Assembly: GCF_020360975.1 (NCBI RefSeq)
Contig: NW_025408668.1
Location: 5,828,001-5,892,000, forward strand
DNA from: Hirsutella rhossiliensis
Taxonomy: Eukaryota; Ascomycota; Sordariomycetes; Hypocreales; Ophiocordycipitaceae
DNA: 64,000 bases
Direction of reading: 5' to 3'
Positions within the stretch are counted from its first letter, which is position 1; every line of letters begins with the position of its first letter. The translations under genes were made by a program, and so were the position numbers. Positions 40,407-51,817 of the stretch are shown piece by piece. Below the pieces are notes generated by a model that had not been told where the DNA came from, did no database searches, and saw only the letters and a list, made by a program, of their open reading frames with translations.

Positions 40407-41069
40407 TCAGTTCTTATATCTTCCATCCAGCTGTTGCCATGTTTTTAGATCATTAAACTCTCGGATCCACTCTGATAATCCCTTAGCCATATCACTCTTC
40501 AGGCCCTTCAAGTCTAGCTGAACCTTGTCAGTGATGAGCAGATCTCTGATTGATCTGATATCTTGCATGTCACCATATCTCTTAGCCCCTTTTCGCCGGG
40601 TCTCGTTTGCCCAACCACTCAGTTTCAGCCTCAGCAAGCCATCTGGATCAAGAAAGTTCAACTGCATTTGTTGGCCTAGTCGCACGATTCCGGCTTGGTC
40701 CAGGGTAGGAAATGCCATGAATCCAGCTATGATGCCGTCTACCTCGACGAAAGTGCCCCCTGATTCTGCGAAGAAATACTGAGAGTCGGAAGGCAAAACA
40801 CCCGTCTTATCCTGGATAAATGGAGGCTTCGAGAAAATATCGAGGAGCGTGCCGTAACCATGGGCGCCATTTGGGACGGCGATGTCGATGTCCGAAGTTG
40901 TGCGTGCCGTCATACCAACATTGATACACGCGAAGCCACCGCAGAAATAGTAAGGGACGTTTGCCCGCTTGAGCTCCTTGTGAAGATGCAAGGCACAGCT
41001 GTACAAGTCTCTCTGCGGTGGCGGAGGAAGCGTGGCTGCAAAGAAATTCATGAGAATCGCTTCATGCAA
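40407..41069 (-). CDS. Nucleotidyltransferase-fold protein, 220 aa
   Basis: A single frame with FCGGFACINVG (residues ~42-52) followed by TSDIDIAVP (~57-65). This is the G-G...D-x-D arrangement of the polymerase-beta nucleotidyltransferase fold, where the two Asp bind Mg-NTP. A conserved-looking block DPDGLLRLKLSGWA follows near residues 140-153, as in MNT/AbiEii-type relatives that modify RNAs or proteins. Substrate and role are unknown. Its start lies close to a possible small gene on the same strand (41099-41416), and the two may belong to one transcript. Confidence 0.65.
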   Translation of the reverse strand: MHEAILMNFFAATLPPPPQRDLYSCALHLHKELKRANVPYYFCGGFACINVGMTARTTSDIDIAVPNGAHGYGTLLDIFSKPPFIQDKTGVLPSDSQYFFAESGGTFVEVDGIIAGFMAFPTLDQAGIVRLGQQMQLNFLDPDGLLRLKLSGWANETRRKGAKRYGDMQDIRSIRDLLITDKVQLDLKGLKSDMAKGLSEWIREFNDLKTWQQLDGRYKN

Positions 41070-41098
41070 AGCATGGTGTCATCAGGTTATCAAGCCTG

Positions 41099-41416
41099 TC
41101 ACGAACGTTTTTGCCCTTGAGGGGTTGTAGCTTTCAAATGCTGAAGCAATTCATTAAACGCTTTCTGGGTCCTTTCTGCAGACGCATTAGAGACCAGTTC
41201 AGGTTAATGGCTCCGGTGTACACAACGCTGGCTCAACATGTTGAGCATCAGGGGGTACTGACCAGTAAGACTATCCTCACCGTCACCATGTCGGGCTGAG
41301 CTCAGCATGGTGATGGAATTGTCCAAATATTGGTGTGCTAAGGTGTACGTATCAACTGGATTCGTTTTGGAAACGTTTCTTCCTTTCTTTAGAGCACGCG
41401 GACATGTCGGACTCAT
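41099..41416 (-). CDS. Possible small two-exon gene, 76 aa
   Basis: Exon 1 41263-41416 and exon 2 41099-41175 join in phase over an 87-nt GTCAGT..TCTGCAG intron, giving 77 codons with stop. The product is hydrophilic and mostly helical-looking; no family is recognised. It could instead be a 5' exon of the nucleotidyltransferase-like gene 30 bp downstream. Only the clean splice and composition support it. Confidence 0.3.
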
Positions 41417-41868
41417 GACAGCAGGAAAGTCAGGTTTTATAATGTGAGAGTGAGCGGCTCAATTCATCTATCTTCCCGGCGGCCAAGCCATCAAGAAATG
41501 AGGGGTTCGAACGAATCAAATGCTTGGTCGTTGCACCGGCGGCCTGCAGTCGCGTCCGAGTGTGGTTATGGTTCCCGCGCTCTGTTCATATTGATTGGAC
41601 AATAATTGCTATGGCCGATGGAGTAAAGCAACAAGGTCCGGAAGGCTAACGAAAGGAAATATGTGTCTCGAATCTGACGAATAAGATTCTCTCAACCTTG
41701 AAGAAGCGTGCCGAAGTTTATACTTTGCTTAATAATCAACCTGGCTGGAAGGCTAATTCCCAGCTAAAACAGTGGTGTCTCGTCATAAGCACGTGCCCGT
41801 CCGCTGTGGGTATAATGTCGGGGCAGCGTCACCTCCAGCCTGAGCCTTCAAGTCTCCACCGCCTGATC
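41417..41868. other. Divergent intergenic region
   Basis: 452 bp between the minus-strand small gene/nucleotidyltransferase unit and the plus-strand nucleotidyltransferase-like gene. Nothing specific was recognised; it should contain both promoters. Confidence 0.4.
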
Positions 41869-42814
41869 ATGCCCAGCAATCAGAATCGGCCTTTCCGCGT
41901 CCGCGACGCGGGCGCCGAGGGCGCGGCAGCAGTCGCCAAACTGTTAAAAGACTCTGGTATCCCATCTGCTCTCTGGGGAGCGAATGCAGCTGCCTATCAC
42001 GGTGGCGGTCTCTGCCCCTTGGTACGTGTCTTCAAACTGTCGCTCCCCAGTCCGAGCCCGAGATGCTGATATGGACTACGACTAGGATATAGAGCTCGTC
42101 GTAAATGATGCTCATCAGCAGCGGGCATTCGGTGTGCTAACAGCCCATGGGGTCTTACCCGCCATCCCCGACGATAGCGAAAGTACACTGCCAATTGACT
42201 ACGCACTTTGGCGACAACAAGCGCCCTCGTATCGATACCGAGACCGCCGTCGCGTGCGAATATGCAGCCATTTATACAAACTACCACCGAGCGGAGACTG
42301 GCTTGAGGATTCTCTGCTTCCATACATCATCCTGTATTCGGCTGAGACTGTTGGCCTGCCTTCACTTCCGCCCTTTCCACACACCAAGCTTCCACGGTTG
42401 GTTGGATCGCGACAATCTTACGTCCTCGCGCCCGCGCTTCATAGTCCACGAATGTCACTGAGCAAATTCGGTACCAAGGGCGAAGTCCTAACAACCGCAT
42501 TCGCGGCTCTCGTTGAATCGGAAATGAACGTTCTGTTGTGGCATGCAGACTATCTTTCTCCGGCCTGGGGACAACATATGGCTCAGCTTTCTGAACTACT
42601 TCGTTCACGAAGCGTTGTAAACGGTCCAGATGGCTTGCCGGACTTGGTAGATTCCAGGCTGTCGACTTTCGCGAACTGGATTCAATTGGACTTCCGGGGG
42701 GAAGCGGACCCTGAGGACTTGGCTGACTTGAAAGACGTTGAAATTCGACGCAAAGCGGGAGCGAATCTGGATCCTCACCACTGTGACTCTTTCTCATCGG
42801 AGCTTTCCTTTTAG
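41869..42814 (+). CDS. Nucleotidyltransferase-like hypothetical protein, 293 aa
   Basis: Exons 41869-42021 and 42086-42814 join in frame over a 64-nt intron. The sequence PSALWGANAAAYHGGG followed by DIELVVND resembles the start of fungal proteins with a degenerate nucleotidyltransferase fold (G-G then D-x-E/D on a beta strand). The second acidic residue is Glu rather than Asp and no further catalytic motif is evident, so activity is doubtful. The remaining ~200 residues match nothing I recognise. It is divergent from the other nucleotidyltransferase-like gene, 800 bp away. Confidence 0.6.
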
Positions 42815-44719
42815 GGTGTCCGCAAGCACTCCTTGGATGCCTGGTCGGCATTAGCTCGCAAAACTCCGAGACTTGGCGGTTTCCCGAGGATTCCCATGAG
42901 TCTCGAGATCAGCCGGCGTCTGTGTTGGCGTCTTCGTCAATTCTCGCTGGCGTGGCGGGCTTGGCGGCATTTCTCTTGAGGTACTTTCTTCAGTGAAGTC
43001 ATCGCGAAACGGGTTTAGGCGTAAACGAGGTGGCGATATTTTGATACTCAGGCCAGAGAGGGCCAGTTGAGATTCTCTGGATCCAGGCACCGTGCTTTAA
43101 CGTTGTGACGGCGTCCACGTAGCTTGCTCGGCCAGCTCTCCAAAGTCCAAACCCCGACTGTTCTAATGTCGATGATTTCTTCAACCGAAACTCTGATGCT
43201 GGAAACCGTCATCCGACTCGCCACTCAAGAGAAATAAGGCAACATTGATGTGTGGAGCCCTCACTCTCTCACCTCGATGCCTTCGGTGCCCTGCTTGAAC
43301 GCTTCCCTAAACAATCCCTGTTGAAAGAGAAACCTGTAGTTAACACAGGGACGGTCAAATAGACGCTCGAGGGTGCAATCGGTATTGGCCATAGCCATGC
43401 TACATGAGTATAAACGTGCTTGGCAATCACGCTTATTGAGAACTTGGCGCCCCACCAGTCTTCCAACGCATCAGATACCGAAGAGGAGATGTGCGGGGTC
43501 CCTAATGGTAGTAGGTGTTGAATCTCGTCGTCAGGCAGGCGACGGCCATTCCTATGAGAAAGACGATGGCGGCTTTTGATCGAGGAGAGAGGTCAGCGAC
43601 TAAGAATCGCAGTTGGGCAAAAGCGAGGGGTGCCTACCGTACCACTTAAACTTGCTGTCCGCCCAGACGAAGAGCCGGACCAACAGAGCAGCTTTGAGCA
43701 CTAGTTAATTACAGTACTGTACTAATAAGGGGCCGGCACGTCAAGCGGGGAAGATGAAAAGCATTGCGTCACGTAGAAAGTGAACCTACTGTAATTAGAT
43801 CCGGGTAGGAATAGCGTCCAGCGCTAAAGGACGCAGTCTCAGGTCCCCGACATTGGTCGGATGGTGGGGGCGGGGTTGGAGCTCGGCTTAGCGGAGGCTT
43901 CGGCCGAAGTTTGACGGCGCGAGGATGGAAAGGGAGAGAGAGAAGAGGCGGCAGGGTATGAAGAGTTTGTTGCTGTATGAACAAGTTAATCGACGCTGCA
44001 TATAATATGTACTGTACACTGCTCCAGCAATGATACAGTGTCTCATCCATTGCTGAGCCACTGACACTCTTGGCCAATGGCCACAAATTCCGGGCCGGGA
44101 CAAACTCTCACGATGCCTGCCAAACATGATTTCCGAGCAGGCCAAGCCATGCGCGGGGTACAGAAAAGTACGTTGTCATGAGTGCACCATCTCGGCTGAT
44201 GGGTCGCAGCCAGGGACAAGGAGGGGGAGGCAACGGGCGTGATCTCTCTCGTTTCCAGTCCTTTTCTCTCACACGCTATGCGCCAACGGCACGACTCTTG
44301 CCACCTTGGGTAGGTGTTCTGCGCATACGACGGTGGTTTGTACTGTGGTAGCTCGTTGGTCCCTTGACAATCCAGATGCCGAGGCTCCCTTTTTGTTGAT
44401 GATGATTTGTGGGTGCGTTGTGGCGTGTGTTGTGTGGTGTGCATTGTGGATGCACTGCGGGGGACAGAGAGGCGGCGCCTTCAATATATCCGTCCCCCGC
44501 CCTTTGGTGCACGTTCAGTAACAGTACGTAATTAGCCTGCTCCTTCAGCTGAGCTTCTCAGCTCTCACGTACGCTCCCCGCTACCACCTTACCCTTTCCC
44601 TCCAAAACCCCCCTCCTTTTCTCTCCTCCAACCCCCTCTCTCCGCCTTCTGCTCTCCTCCTCCTGCTCCTCCTCCTTCTCACCACTGACATCCAGCTTCC
44701 CACCGTCGTCGTCGCCGCC
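42815..44719. other. 1.9-kb region, possible decayed gene, palindromic heptamers
   Basis: On the minus strand, 42851-43190 contains two overlapping frames that read like one broken protein (SGFGLWRAGRASYVDAV, then a Pro/Thr-rich tail), and 43261-43466 holds another short pair. No consistent splice model was found, so a pseudogene is possible. TACAGTA/TACTGTA heptamers occur at 43710, 43715, 43787 and 44010. The last ~200 bp are CT-rich, the likely leader of the aldehyde dehydrogenase gene. Confidence 0.35.
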
Positions 44720-46406
44720 ATGTCTCTGACCGTCGGCCTCGAGACTCCCGTCACTGGTTCCTACCAGCAGCCCATCGGCCTGTAAGTCACGACAGCCTCC
44801 CTCTGCAACCAGCCAACAGGCCCCCTCGCTACCGGCATGGTGCATTGCGCACATGGCTGACACAAGAGACGCAAGCTTCATCAACAACGAGTGGGTCGAG
44901 GGCGTCGACAAGAAGAAGTTTGAGGTCGTCAACCCCGCCACCGAAGAGGTCATCACCTCGGTCTGCGAGGCCACCGAAAAGGATGTCGACATCGCCGTCG
45001 CCGCTGCCCGCAAGACCTTTGAGACGACATGGAGGCAGGTCACTCCCCAGTCCCGAGGCGCCATGATCCTCAAGCTCGCCGACATTGTCGAGAAGAATAC
45101 CGACCTCCTCGCCGCCGTCGAGTCCCTCGACAACGGCAAGTCCATCACCATGGCCCGCGGCGACATTGGCGCCGTTGTCGGCGTCCTGAGATACTTTGGT
45201 GGCTGGGCCGACAAGATCACAGGCAAGACCCTTGACGTTGCCCCCGACATGTTCAACTACACCCGCAGGGAGCCCGTAAGTCTCTATTCCCCCGCTGGCC
45301 AGTTTCCCACTGACGACAAAAGATCGGTGTCTGCGGCCAAATCATTCCCTGGAACTTCCCCATGCTCATGCTTGCCTGGAAAGTCGGCCCTGCTCTCGCC
45401 ACGGGCAACACCATCGTCATGAAGACGGCGGAGCAGACGCCCCTGTCGGCTCTGGTCTTCGCCAACTTTGTAAAGGAGGCTGGCTTTCCGCCTGGCGTCT
45501 TCAACCTGCTTTCTGGTTTCGGCAAGGTTGCTGGTGCGGCCATCTCCGCCCACATGGACATTGACAAGGTCGCCTTTACCGGCTCCACCCTCGTTGGCCG
45601 TAGCATCATGAAGGCCGCCGCCTCGTCCAACCTGAAGAAGGTGACGCTCGAGCTCGGCGGCAAGTCTCCCAACATTGTCTTCAACGATGCCGACATCGAA
45701 CAGGCCATCTCTTGGGTCAACTTTGGCATCTACTTCAACCACGGCCAGTGCTGCTGCGCCGGCACCCGCATCTTTGTGCAAGAAGGCATCTACGACAAGT
45801 TTGTCGAGGCATTCAAGAAGCGCGCCACCGAGAACAAGGTCGGCGACCCCTTCGACGACAAGACGTTCCAGGGCCCCCAGGTCAGCCAGCTCCAGTACGA
45901 CCGAATCATGGGCTACATCAAGTTGGGCAAGGAAGAGGGTGCCACGGTCGAGGTCGGCGGCGGGCGCCACGGCGACAAGGGCTACTTTATCCAACCCACC
46001 ATCTTTTCCAATGTTCGGTCGGACATGAAGATTATGCAGGAGGAGATTTTCGGCCCCGTCTGCGCCATTGCCAAGTTCAAGGACGAGGACGAGGCCATCA
46101 AGTTGGGCAACGATACCACCTATGGCTTGGCCGCGGCCGTCCACACAAAGGACCTCAACACCGCCGTCCGCGTCAGCAACGACCTCAAGGCCGGCACTGT
46201 CTGGGTCAATTGTAAGTCTGATGCTTTGTTGGCGTGATTGCTCCATTCTAACCGCTCGAGCAGGCTACAACCTCATCAGGCACGAGACCCCCTTCGGCGG
46301 ATACAAGCAGAGCGGGATTGGACGCGAGCTGGGAGAGGAGGCGCTGGCGAGCTACACCGAGACGAAGAGCGTGGCCATCAGACTGGGAGGCGCCATGTTT
46401 GACTGA
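44720..46406 (+). CDS. NAD(P)-dependent aldehyde dehydrogenase, 497 aa
   Basis: Exons 44720-44781, 44876-45275, 45323-46211 and 46264-46406 join to 498 codons with stop. Motifs of class-1/2 aldehyde dehydrogenases are all present: [17 protein letters not shown] (Rossmann contact), [11 protein letters not shown] with the general-base Glu (~residue 260), GQCCCAGTR with the nucleophilic Cys (~297-299), EEIFGPV and the C-terminal PFGGYKQSG. The enzyme oxidises aldehydes to acids, in fungi typically acetaldehyde in ethanol use (AldA/Ald4-6 type). No mitochondrial presequence is obvious, so a cytosolic location is likely. Length is normal. Confidence 0.93.
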
Positions 46407-46843
46407 AGAGTTATTGGAGGGATGGTGGATGATGATGCAAGCTAAATTGATGCTTCTGGACGGGTGCAACAGGTCTGCGAAAATTGTAAAACTCGACATG
46501 TCTTTTCGCAATGAATTGAAATGAAGTCACGAGGCGAGGTGGTTTCTGAGCCTGCATCTGAGCGGCCTGTAATTAAACTTGCGGAGAGGTACGGAATGAT
46601 GTCACAGTCTTTACGGAGTACCTAGATACTCTCTCGGCCAACTTCTTCCAAGGGTGCGGGCGCTCTATCGATAACGGGCGGGTCTAGCAAATCCATGGCT
46701 CACGCTAATTACCTGCGCCTGCTAGGTGCCAGGCGCCAACTCACGACTGCCCTCCTCCGCGCCATCCTTTGTTCAACCGCAAGCCGTCCAAACAGAGAGG
46801 CGTGACGCCAGAGACGGCCCGCGCACGGCTAGAGGGAGTCACA
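46407..46843. other. Short intergenic region ALDH to CWC27
   Basis: 437 bp holding the ALDH 3' UTR and the CWC27 promoter. It contains TACGGAGTA at about 46612, a palindrome-like motif also seen (as TACTCCGTA) near 54347 and 63172. Confidence 0.45.
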
Positions 46844-48484
46844 ATGTCTGCCCTCTACAACCTCGAGCCGCAGCCGACGGCCTCAGCCATCATCCACACC
46901 ACGCTCGGGGAGATCCTGGTGGAGCTCTTTGCGAAGCAGACGCCGCTGACGTGTCGAAACTTCCTCCAACTGAGTCTCGACGGCTACTACGATGGCACCA
47001 TCTTCCACAGGCTCGTGCCCAACTTCATTCTCCAGGGTGGCGACCCGACGGGCACCGGCAACGGGGGCGAGTCCATCTACGACGGGGGCGCCTTCAGCGA
47101 CGACCTTGACCCGTGGCCGATGGACCAGCGGCATGGCAGGAACGCGGGGCCGGCGGGCATCAACTTCAAGGATGAGTTCCACTCGCGCCTCAAGTTCAAC
47201 CGACGCGGTCTCTTGGGCATGGCAAACGACGGCCGGCCTGATACAAACGGGAGCCAGTTCTTCTTCACACTGGACAAGACGGACGAGTTGACTGGCAAAA
47301 ATACGCTGTTTGGACGAGTCGCGGGCGACACGATATACAACCTGGCCAAGATTGGCGAGTCGGAGGTGGAAGAGGGGTCTGAGCGGCCTTTGTACGCTGT
47401 CAAGATTGAGAGGATCGAGATCTTGGTGAACCCGTTTGAGGACATGACGAAGCGATCGCGAGTCGCTACACGAGTCCAGCCCAAGGCGCCGGCACCTAAA
47501 GATAAAAAGAAGAAGAGGAAAGGAGGAAAGCAGCTTCTCAGTTTTGGCGACGAAGAGGACGACGAAGTGCCGGCATTTAAAAAGACCAAGTTTGACACAA
47601 GGCTGATTGCTGATGACGAGGTCGAGGAGGAACGACCACTCGGCAAAAGGTCTACGCACCGAGAACCCTCAAAAGTAGCCAAGCCGTCACAGACCGTCAT
47701 CGTCGATCCAGAAGGCAAAGACGAGGAAACCGCCAGTCATGCCGGACCCGAGCCCATGGTGGACAAGAAACCAAAATCACGACCCGAACCCGAAACTTCA
47801 GCACCAAAGCCATCTCCAGAGCCAGAACCCATCAGGAAGAGCGCGCTTCAAAAGGCCAAGGAGGAGATGGCGGCGCTCAAGGCGTCAATGCGACGGACAG
47901 TCCCCTCGGAACAGGCAGTGACGGAGAAAGAAAAGTCTGCGCTGGAGTCAATGATACCCGAGACGTCGATGCGTGGACGCAAGAGGCGGCCGGCGGGGAA
48001 CAACACGTTGAGCAACGAAGACGCAGACACCGTGCGCATGCTCAAGGCCTTCCAGTCAAGGCTCGACAAGGCGCCCCCTGAAAAGGAGACGACTCAGGCG
48101 TCGAGTGCCCAAGACCAAGACGGCGGCGACGACGGCTCAGGGGCGGCGGGCGAGGAAGCGGAGCTATGCGACCTGCACTTCATCGCAAACTGCCAAAGCT
48201 GCACGGCATGGGACAAGCAGGACAAGGAAGAAAGCGACGACGAAGGGTGGATGTCACACTCGCTGTCCTTTGCGGCGGAGAAGCTCGGCAGGGACCTCAG
48301 CAACCGGAGAAAGGCCGAGGAGGAACTGGTCGTCATCGACCCGCGGGAGAAGGCGCGCACGCTCAAAGAGGAGAAGCAGGCCCAGCGAGAGGCGCGGGCG
48401 GGGGGGTCTGGGCGCGCGTGGGATCAGGCGCGCAACGCGAAGCTGGCGCGGGCGGGGTCGCTGGCGGGGAGGGGGGCCAAGTGA
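46844..48484 (+). CDS. CWC27: Spliceosomal cyclophilin CWC27, 546 aa
   Basis: Intronless. The start MSALYNLEPQPTA is the conserved N-terminus of Cwc27, so this ATG is preferred over one 75 nt upstream. A cyclophilin domain fills residues ~13-190 with FHRLVPNFILQGG and NGSQFFF. At the position of the cyclosporin-contacting Trp of CypA there is Glu (TDELTGKN), as known for CWC27, which is considered catalytically weak. A long charged tail (Lys/Glu-rich, with Pro/Glu repeats) covers ~200-546. The protein is a component of activated spliceosomes (nucleus). Confidence 0.93.
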   Translation: MSALYNLEPQPTASAIIHTTLGEILVELFAKQTPLTCRNFLQLSLDGYYDGTIFHRLVPNFILQGGDPTGTGNGGESIYDGGAFSDDLDPWPMDQRHGRNAGPAGINFKDEFHSRLKFNRRGLLGMANDGRPDTNGSQFFFTLDKTDELTGKNTLFGRVAGDTIYNLAKIGESEVEEGSERPLYAVKIERIEILVNPFEDMTKRSRVATRVQPKAPAPKDKKKKRKGGKQLLSFGDEEDDEVPAFKKTKFDTRLIADDEVEEERPLGKRSTHREPSKVAKPSQTVIVDPEGKDEETASHAGPEPMVDKKPKSRPEPETSAPKPSPEPEPIRKSALQKAKEEMAALKASMRRTVPSEQAVTEKEKSALESMIPETSMRGRKRRPAGNNTLSNEDADTVRMLKAFQSRLDKAPPEKETTQASSAQDQDGGDDGSGAAGEEAELCDLHFIANCQSCTAWDKQDKEESDDEGWMSHSLSFAAEKLGRDLSNRRKAEEELVVIDPREKARTLKEEKQAQREARAGGSGRAWDQARNAKLARAGSLAGRGAK

Positions 48485-49550
48485 GAGGCTTGATTTAGGT
48501 GGAATATCATGCGGAGAGCTGCAATGGGGCCAGACGAGTCAATGTTCGACGAGTATACCATTTTTACTTAGGCTTCTACCATAGGCGCTGCATATTGCCG
48601 ACGAGATCATAGAAGCCGCTGCTCCTTGCTTTTTTCCCCTTGTTTTTTTCCCTTCGCGACCGTATAATTTTAGCAGATGGTGTCTTCATTACATGGATAA
48701 CGAAGCATCTCGCAACAACGGATGGATCTGGAAGAGGCCGTCGACGGATGACCACGTGACTGTTCCGGGCCATGACCGTGCAGTGTGATTGGCCGAACGA
48801 ACATACCTAGGGCCCGCTGTATCGCCTGGGCTATTAGCGGGCCTGTCAGGTAGCCTTCCGCTATGAGGCCCGTCAACCTTTTTTGAGGCAGCTTCCCACG
48901 AGTGCTCTGCTTGTTCCTCGTTCACCTTTTTCTCTCGTTTTGTTTTCCGCCTTCTTCTTCCGCGATTCGGCTCTGCGCAGTGACATACTATAGTCCGCCC
49001 GCGCAAGTGCAGATACCTCTTCTGGATCGCAGTCTTCCTCTCCGACCGCCACCTCCGACAGACGACTGCGCCATTCGATACAAAGGTCGACATCTCACCA
49101 CGTTTCATTCCCATCCGCCTCGCCGACTACGCTACGAAATAGTATCGACCGTTCGCCCCGGCTGGCCAAAGAAACTGGAGGCTCAAAACCGTGATTGCGA
49201 GGATCCGCCGCCTCACGCCGCCTTCTGACATCGGCAGGCTTTGCTGCAAGAGATAACGCGTCGCCGATTGCCCCCGACGGCTCATACGAAACCATTCGGC
49301 TCGACTCGACCAACCCCTTTCTCGACTATCCGTGCCAGCACTCACAGAGGGTGTACAGTCAGTGGGGTTACACCAGAGGATTGAAATTGACTCCTCTGTG
49401 CCCACATCCAACTCAGTGTCACGACACGGCCTTCTCCAAACACGATCCGCGAAAACCGAGAGCCCTGTTACTCGCGCGCGCGCGCGGCATTGACCCATCG
49501 CCCGAGCCGCATGGTCAACAAGCCGCCGCCCCGCCGCACATGACTTTTCC
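48485..49550. other. HSF1 upstream region and leader
   Basis: About 1.07 kb between CWC27 and HSF1. Frames near 49195-49550 lie in the likely 5' leader of HSF1. An ATG at 49540 is out of frame with the HSF1 start 11 nt downstream and could act as an upstream ORF. The region around 48890-49060 is pyrimidine-rich. No clear array of heat shock elements was seen. Confidence 0.4.
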
Positions 49551-51817
49551 ATGTCAGCAATCAACTCGAGGAAAAGAGCAGCGCCCGGAGCATCGCCCAT
49601 CGTCCCGTATCAGCAACGGATGCAGCAGCCGTACATGGCCGACAATGCAAAGGGAGAGTCGATGATGCGATGGAACGGCGGGGGGGACGGCTCCGACCTC
49701 GTCGACGGCTCGGCACACGGCGCCAACCAGTACGGCCTCGTCCCGGCTCAGCAGCAGTACACGCAGAGCGCCCCCGCGCCGTCAAACTCCCTCACGCGTC
49801 GCCCTACCAATCAGGCGCTGGTGCCGACGAACCCGCGCTCCAGCTACGACTCCTCGGTCGAACCCTGGACCGGCTTTGGCGACGGCAGCAATGCGCTCTT
49901 GCAGCAAACCCCGGGCGAGGGGCTGATTGCGCAGGATAACGTTGAGGTCTTGGAGGAAATGGCGGCAAAGGCCAAGCGGGAGTCGCAAAGCAAGCGGAAG
50001 CAGATCCCCCCTTTTGTGCAGAAGCTCAGCAGGTAAGTGCAATCTCGAGCCGGACTCGTTTGGTTCTTGCATTGACGTTTGTCTTTAGCTTTCTTGAGGA
50101 GCGCAAAAATGAAGACCTGATACGGTGGTCCGAAAAGGGAGACTCATTCATCGTGCTGGACGAGGATGAGTTTGCCAAGACGCTGATCCCCGAGCTGTTC
50201 AAGCACAACAACTACGCCTCCTTTGTCCGGCAGCTCAACATGTACGGCTTCCACAAGCGCGTCGGCCTTTCGGACAATTCAATGCGCGCGAGCGAGCGCA
50301 AGAACAAGAGCCCCAGCGAATACTACAATCCCTTTTTCCGCCGCGGCCACCCCAACTTGCTCTGGCTCATCAACAAGCCCAAGGGCGGGAGCAAGGCCAA
50401 GAAGGGGAACAAGCACATCGAGGGCGAGGGCGAAAGCGACGAGGACATTGGACACGATGACGCGGCCACCCAGCCACCGGGCACGTCGACGGTTCCGACC
50501 GGCCGTCCGCTGCCTACTAGCGATTCGCAGCCGCTGCAAAAGAAGGAGATGACGCTCATACGAGAAGAGCTGGGCAAGGTGCGAGAGCAGCAAAAGATGA
50601 TTCTCGGCGCCATCAATCAGCTGCAGCGCAACAACAATGACTTATACAACCAGGCACTCATGTTCCAGAATCAACACGATCGGCACCAAAACTCGATCAA
50701 TGCCATCCTCAACTTCCTGGCCAACGTCTTTCGCAAGACACTCGAGGACGGCAGCCATCAAAACGTCGGTGACATCATCTCCAGCCTCATGACCACCAAC
50801 CAGGGAACCCAGCAGTCCCATCAGCAGGGCAGCATTTTCGACCTGGGCGATCTGGTCCAGTCGCAGGTCGATCCGACATCGTCGCTCGCCGGGACTCATA
50901 AGAGAGCCCGCGGCTTGCTCCCACCCATCCCCAATCAGAACGAGGCACCAAAGGCGGGCAGATCGCCTTCGGGCGCGAGCCCGTCGTATCATACAATGGG
51001 CAACCAGAACCCCGAGACAGGCCACGTCACGGAACTGTTGGACGGGTCGGATGCTTCGCCGAGCCTCGTTCAAGAGCTGGAAGCCAATCCGCAAGAGCGG
51101 ATGATGAAGATTATCAACGACCACAACGCAACCAACACGTCGAGCATGGACCTGCCCGAGGCGGCCGAGCTTGTGGCCAACGCGCCGGACGCCCTGAACA
51201 GGGATCAGCGGAGCAAGCTGGTCGACTTCATGTCCAAGCAGACGTCGACCCCCTCGAGCACGGCGCCGTCCCCCGCTGCGCCGGGGCAAGCGTCGGCCGG
51301 CGCGCCGCCCAGGGGATCCGCCGCGGGCATCCCACCACCGTCCCTATCACCCATCATGCGCTCGCCGACAATGACGCCGCCTTCGCTGCACCAAATCAAC
51401 TCGAACCAGGTCGACCTCGGGCAGCTACAGCGGCTGCAGAGCGAGCAGGACGCCAAGATCCACGAGCTCAGCGAGATGCTCGGGCCCTTGAGCCCGTCGG
51501 GCCAGATCCCCGGGCTGGCCGACGGCCACGAGGGCTTCCTCGACCCACCCAACGTCGACCTGGATCAGTACTTTGACAGCAGCGCATTCCTCGACGACAC
51601 GAGCTACGTCGCCGACGGCAACGACTTCAACTTCAACCTCGACCCGGGCGGCGGCATCGTTGACCCGCTCGGCGCCAGCCATGGAAATGTGATGGCTGGG
51701 GCCGCCGGCGGCGGCGGCGACGTGCCCAGCCCGGCCGGTACCGAGGAGATTCTGCGCGACGATTTTGCCGGGACGGCCAACCCGGACCACGATGCCAAGC
51801 GGCGTCGGATAGGCTAG
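49551..51817 (+). CDS. HSF1: Heat shock transcription factor HSF1, 736 aa
   Basis: Exon 1 49551-50032 and exon 2 50089-51817 join in phase over a 56-nt intron that splits the DNA-binding domain. That domain (residues ~150-270) contains PPFVQKL, FKHNNYASFVRQLNMYGFHK and HPNLLWLI, diagnostic of HSF. A heptad-rich region (~residues 315-380, from MTLIREELGKV) is the HR-A/B trimerisation coiled coil. The remaining half is Ser/Pro/Gln-rich with acidic patches near the C-terminus (DLDQYFDSSAFLDD), a plausible activation region. The protein binds nGAAn repeats and drives chaperone genes in the nucleus. Typical fungal Hsf1 layout and size. Confidence 0.94.

Noticed and set aside
44720..46406. Secondary-metabolite gene cluster around ALDH
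   Set aside because: No polyketide, peptide or terpene synthase, P450 or cluster regulator lies nearby; neighbours are housekeeping genes.
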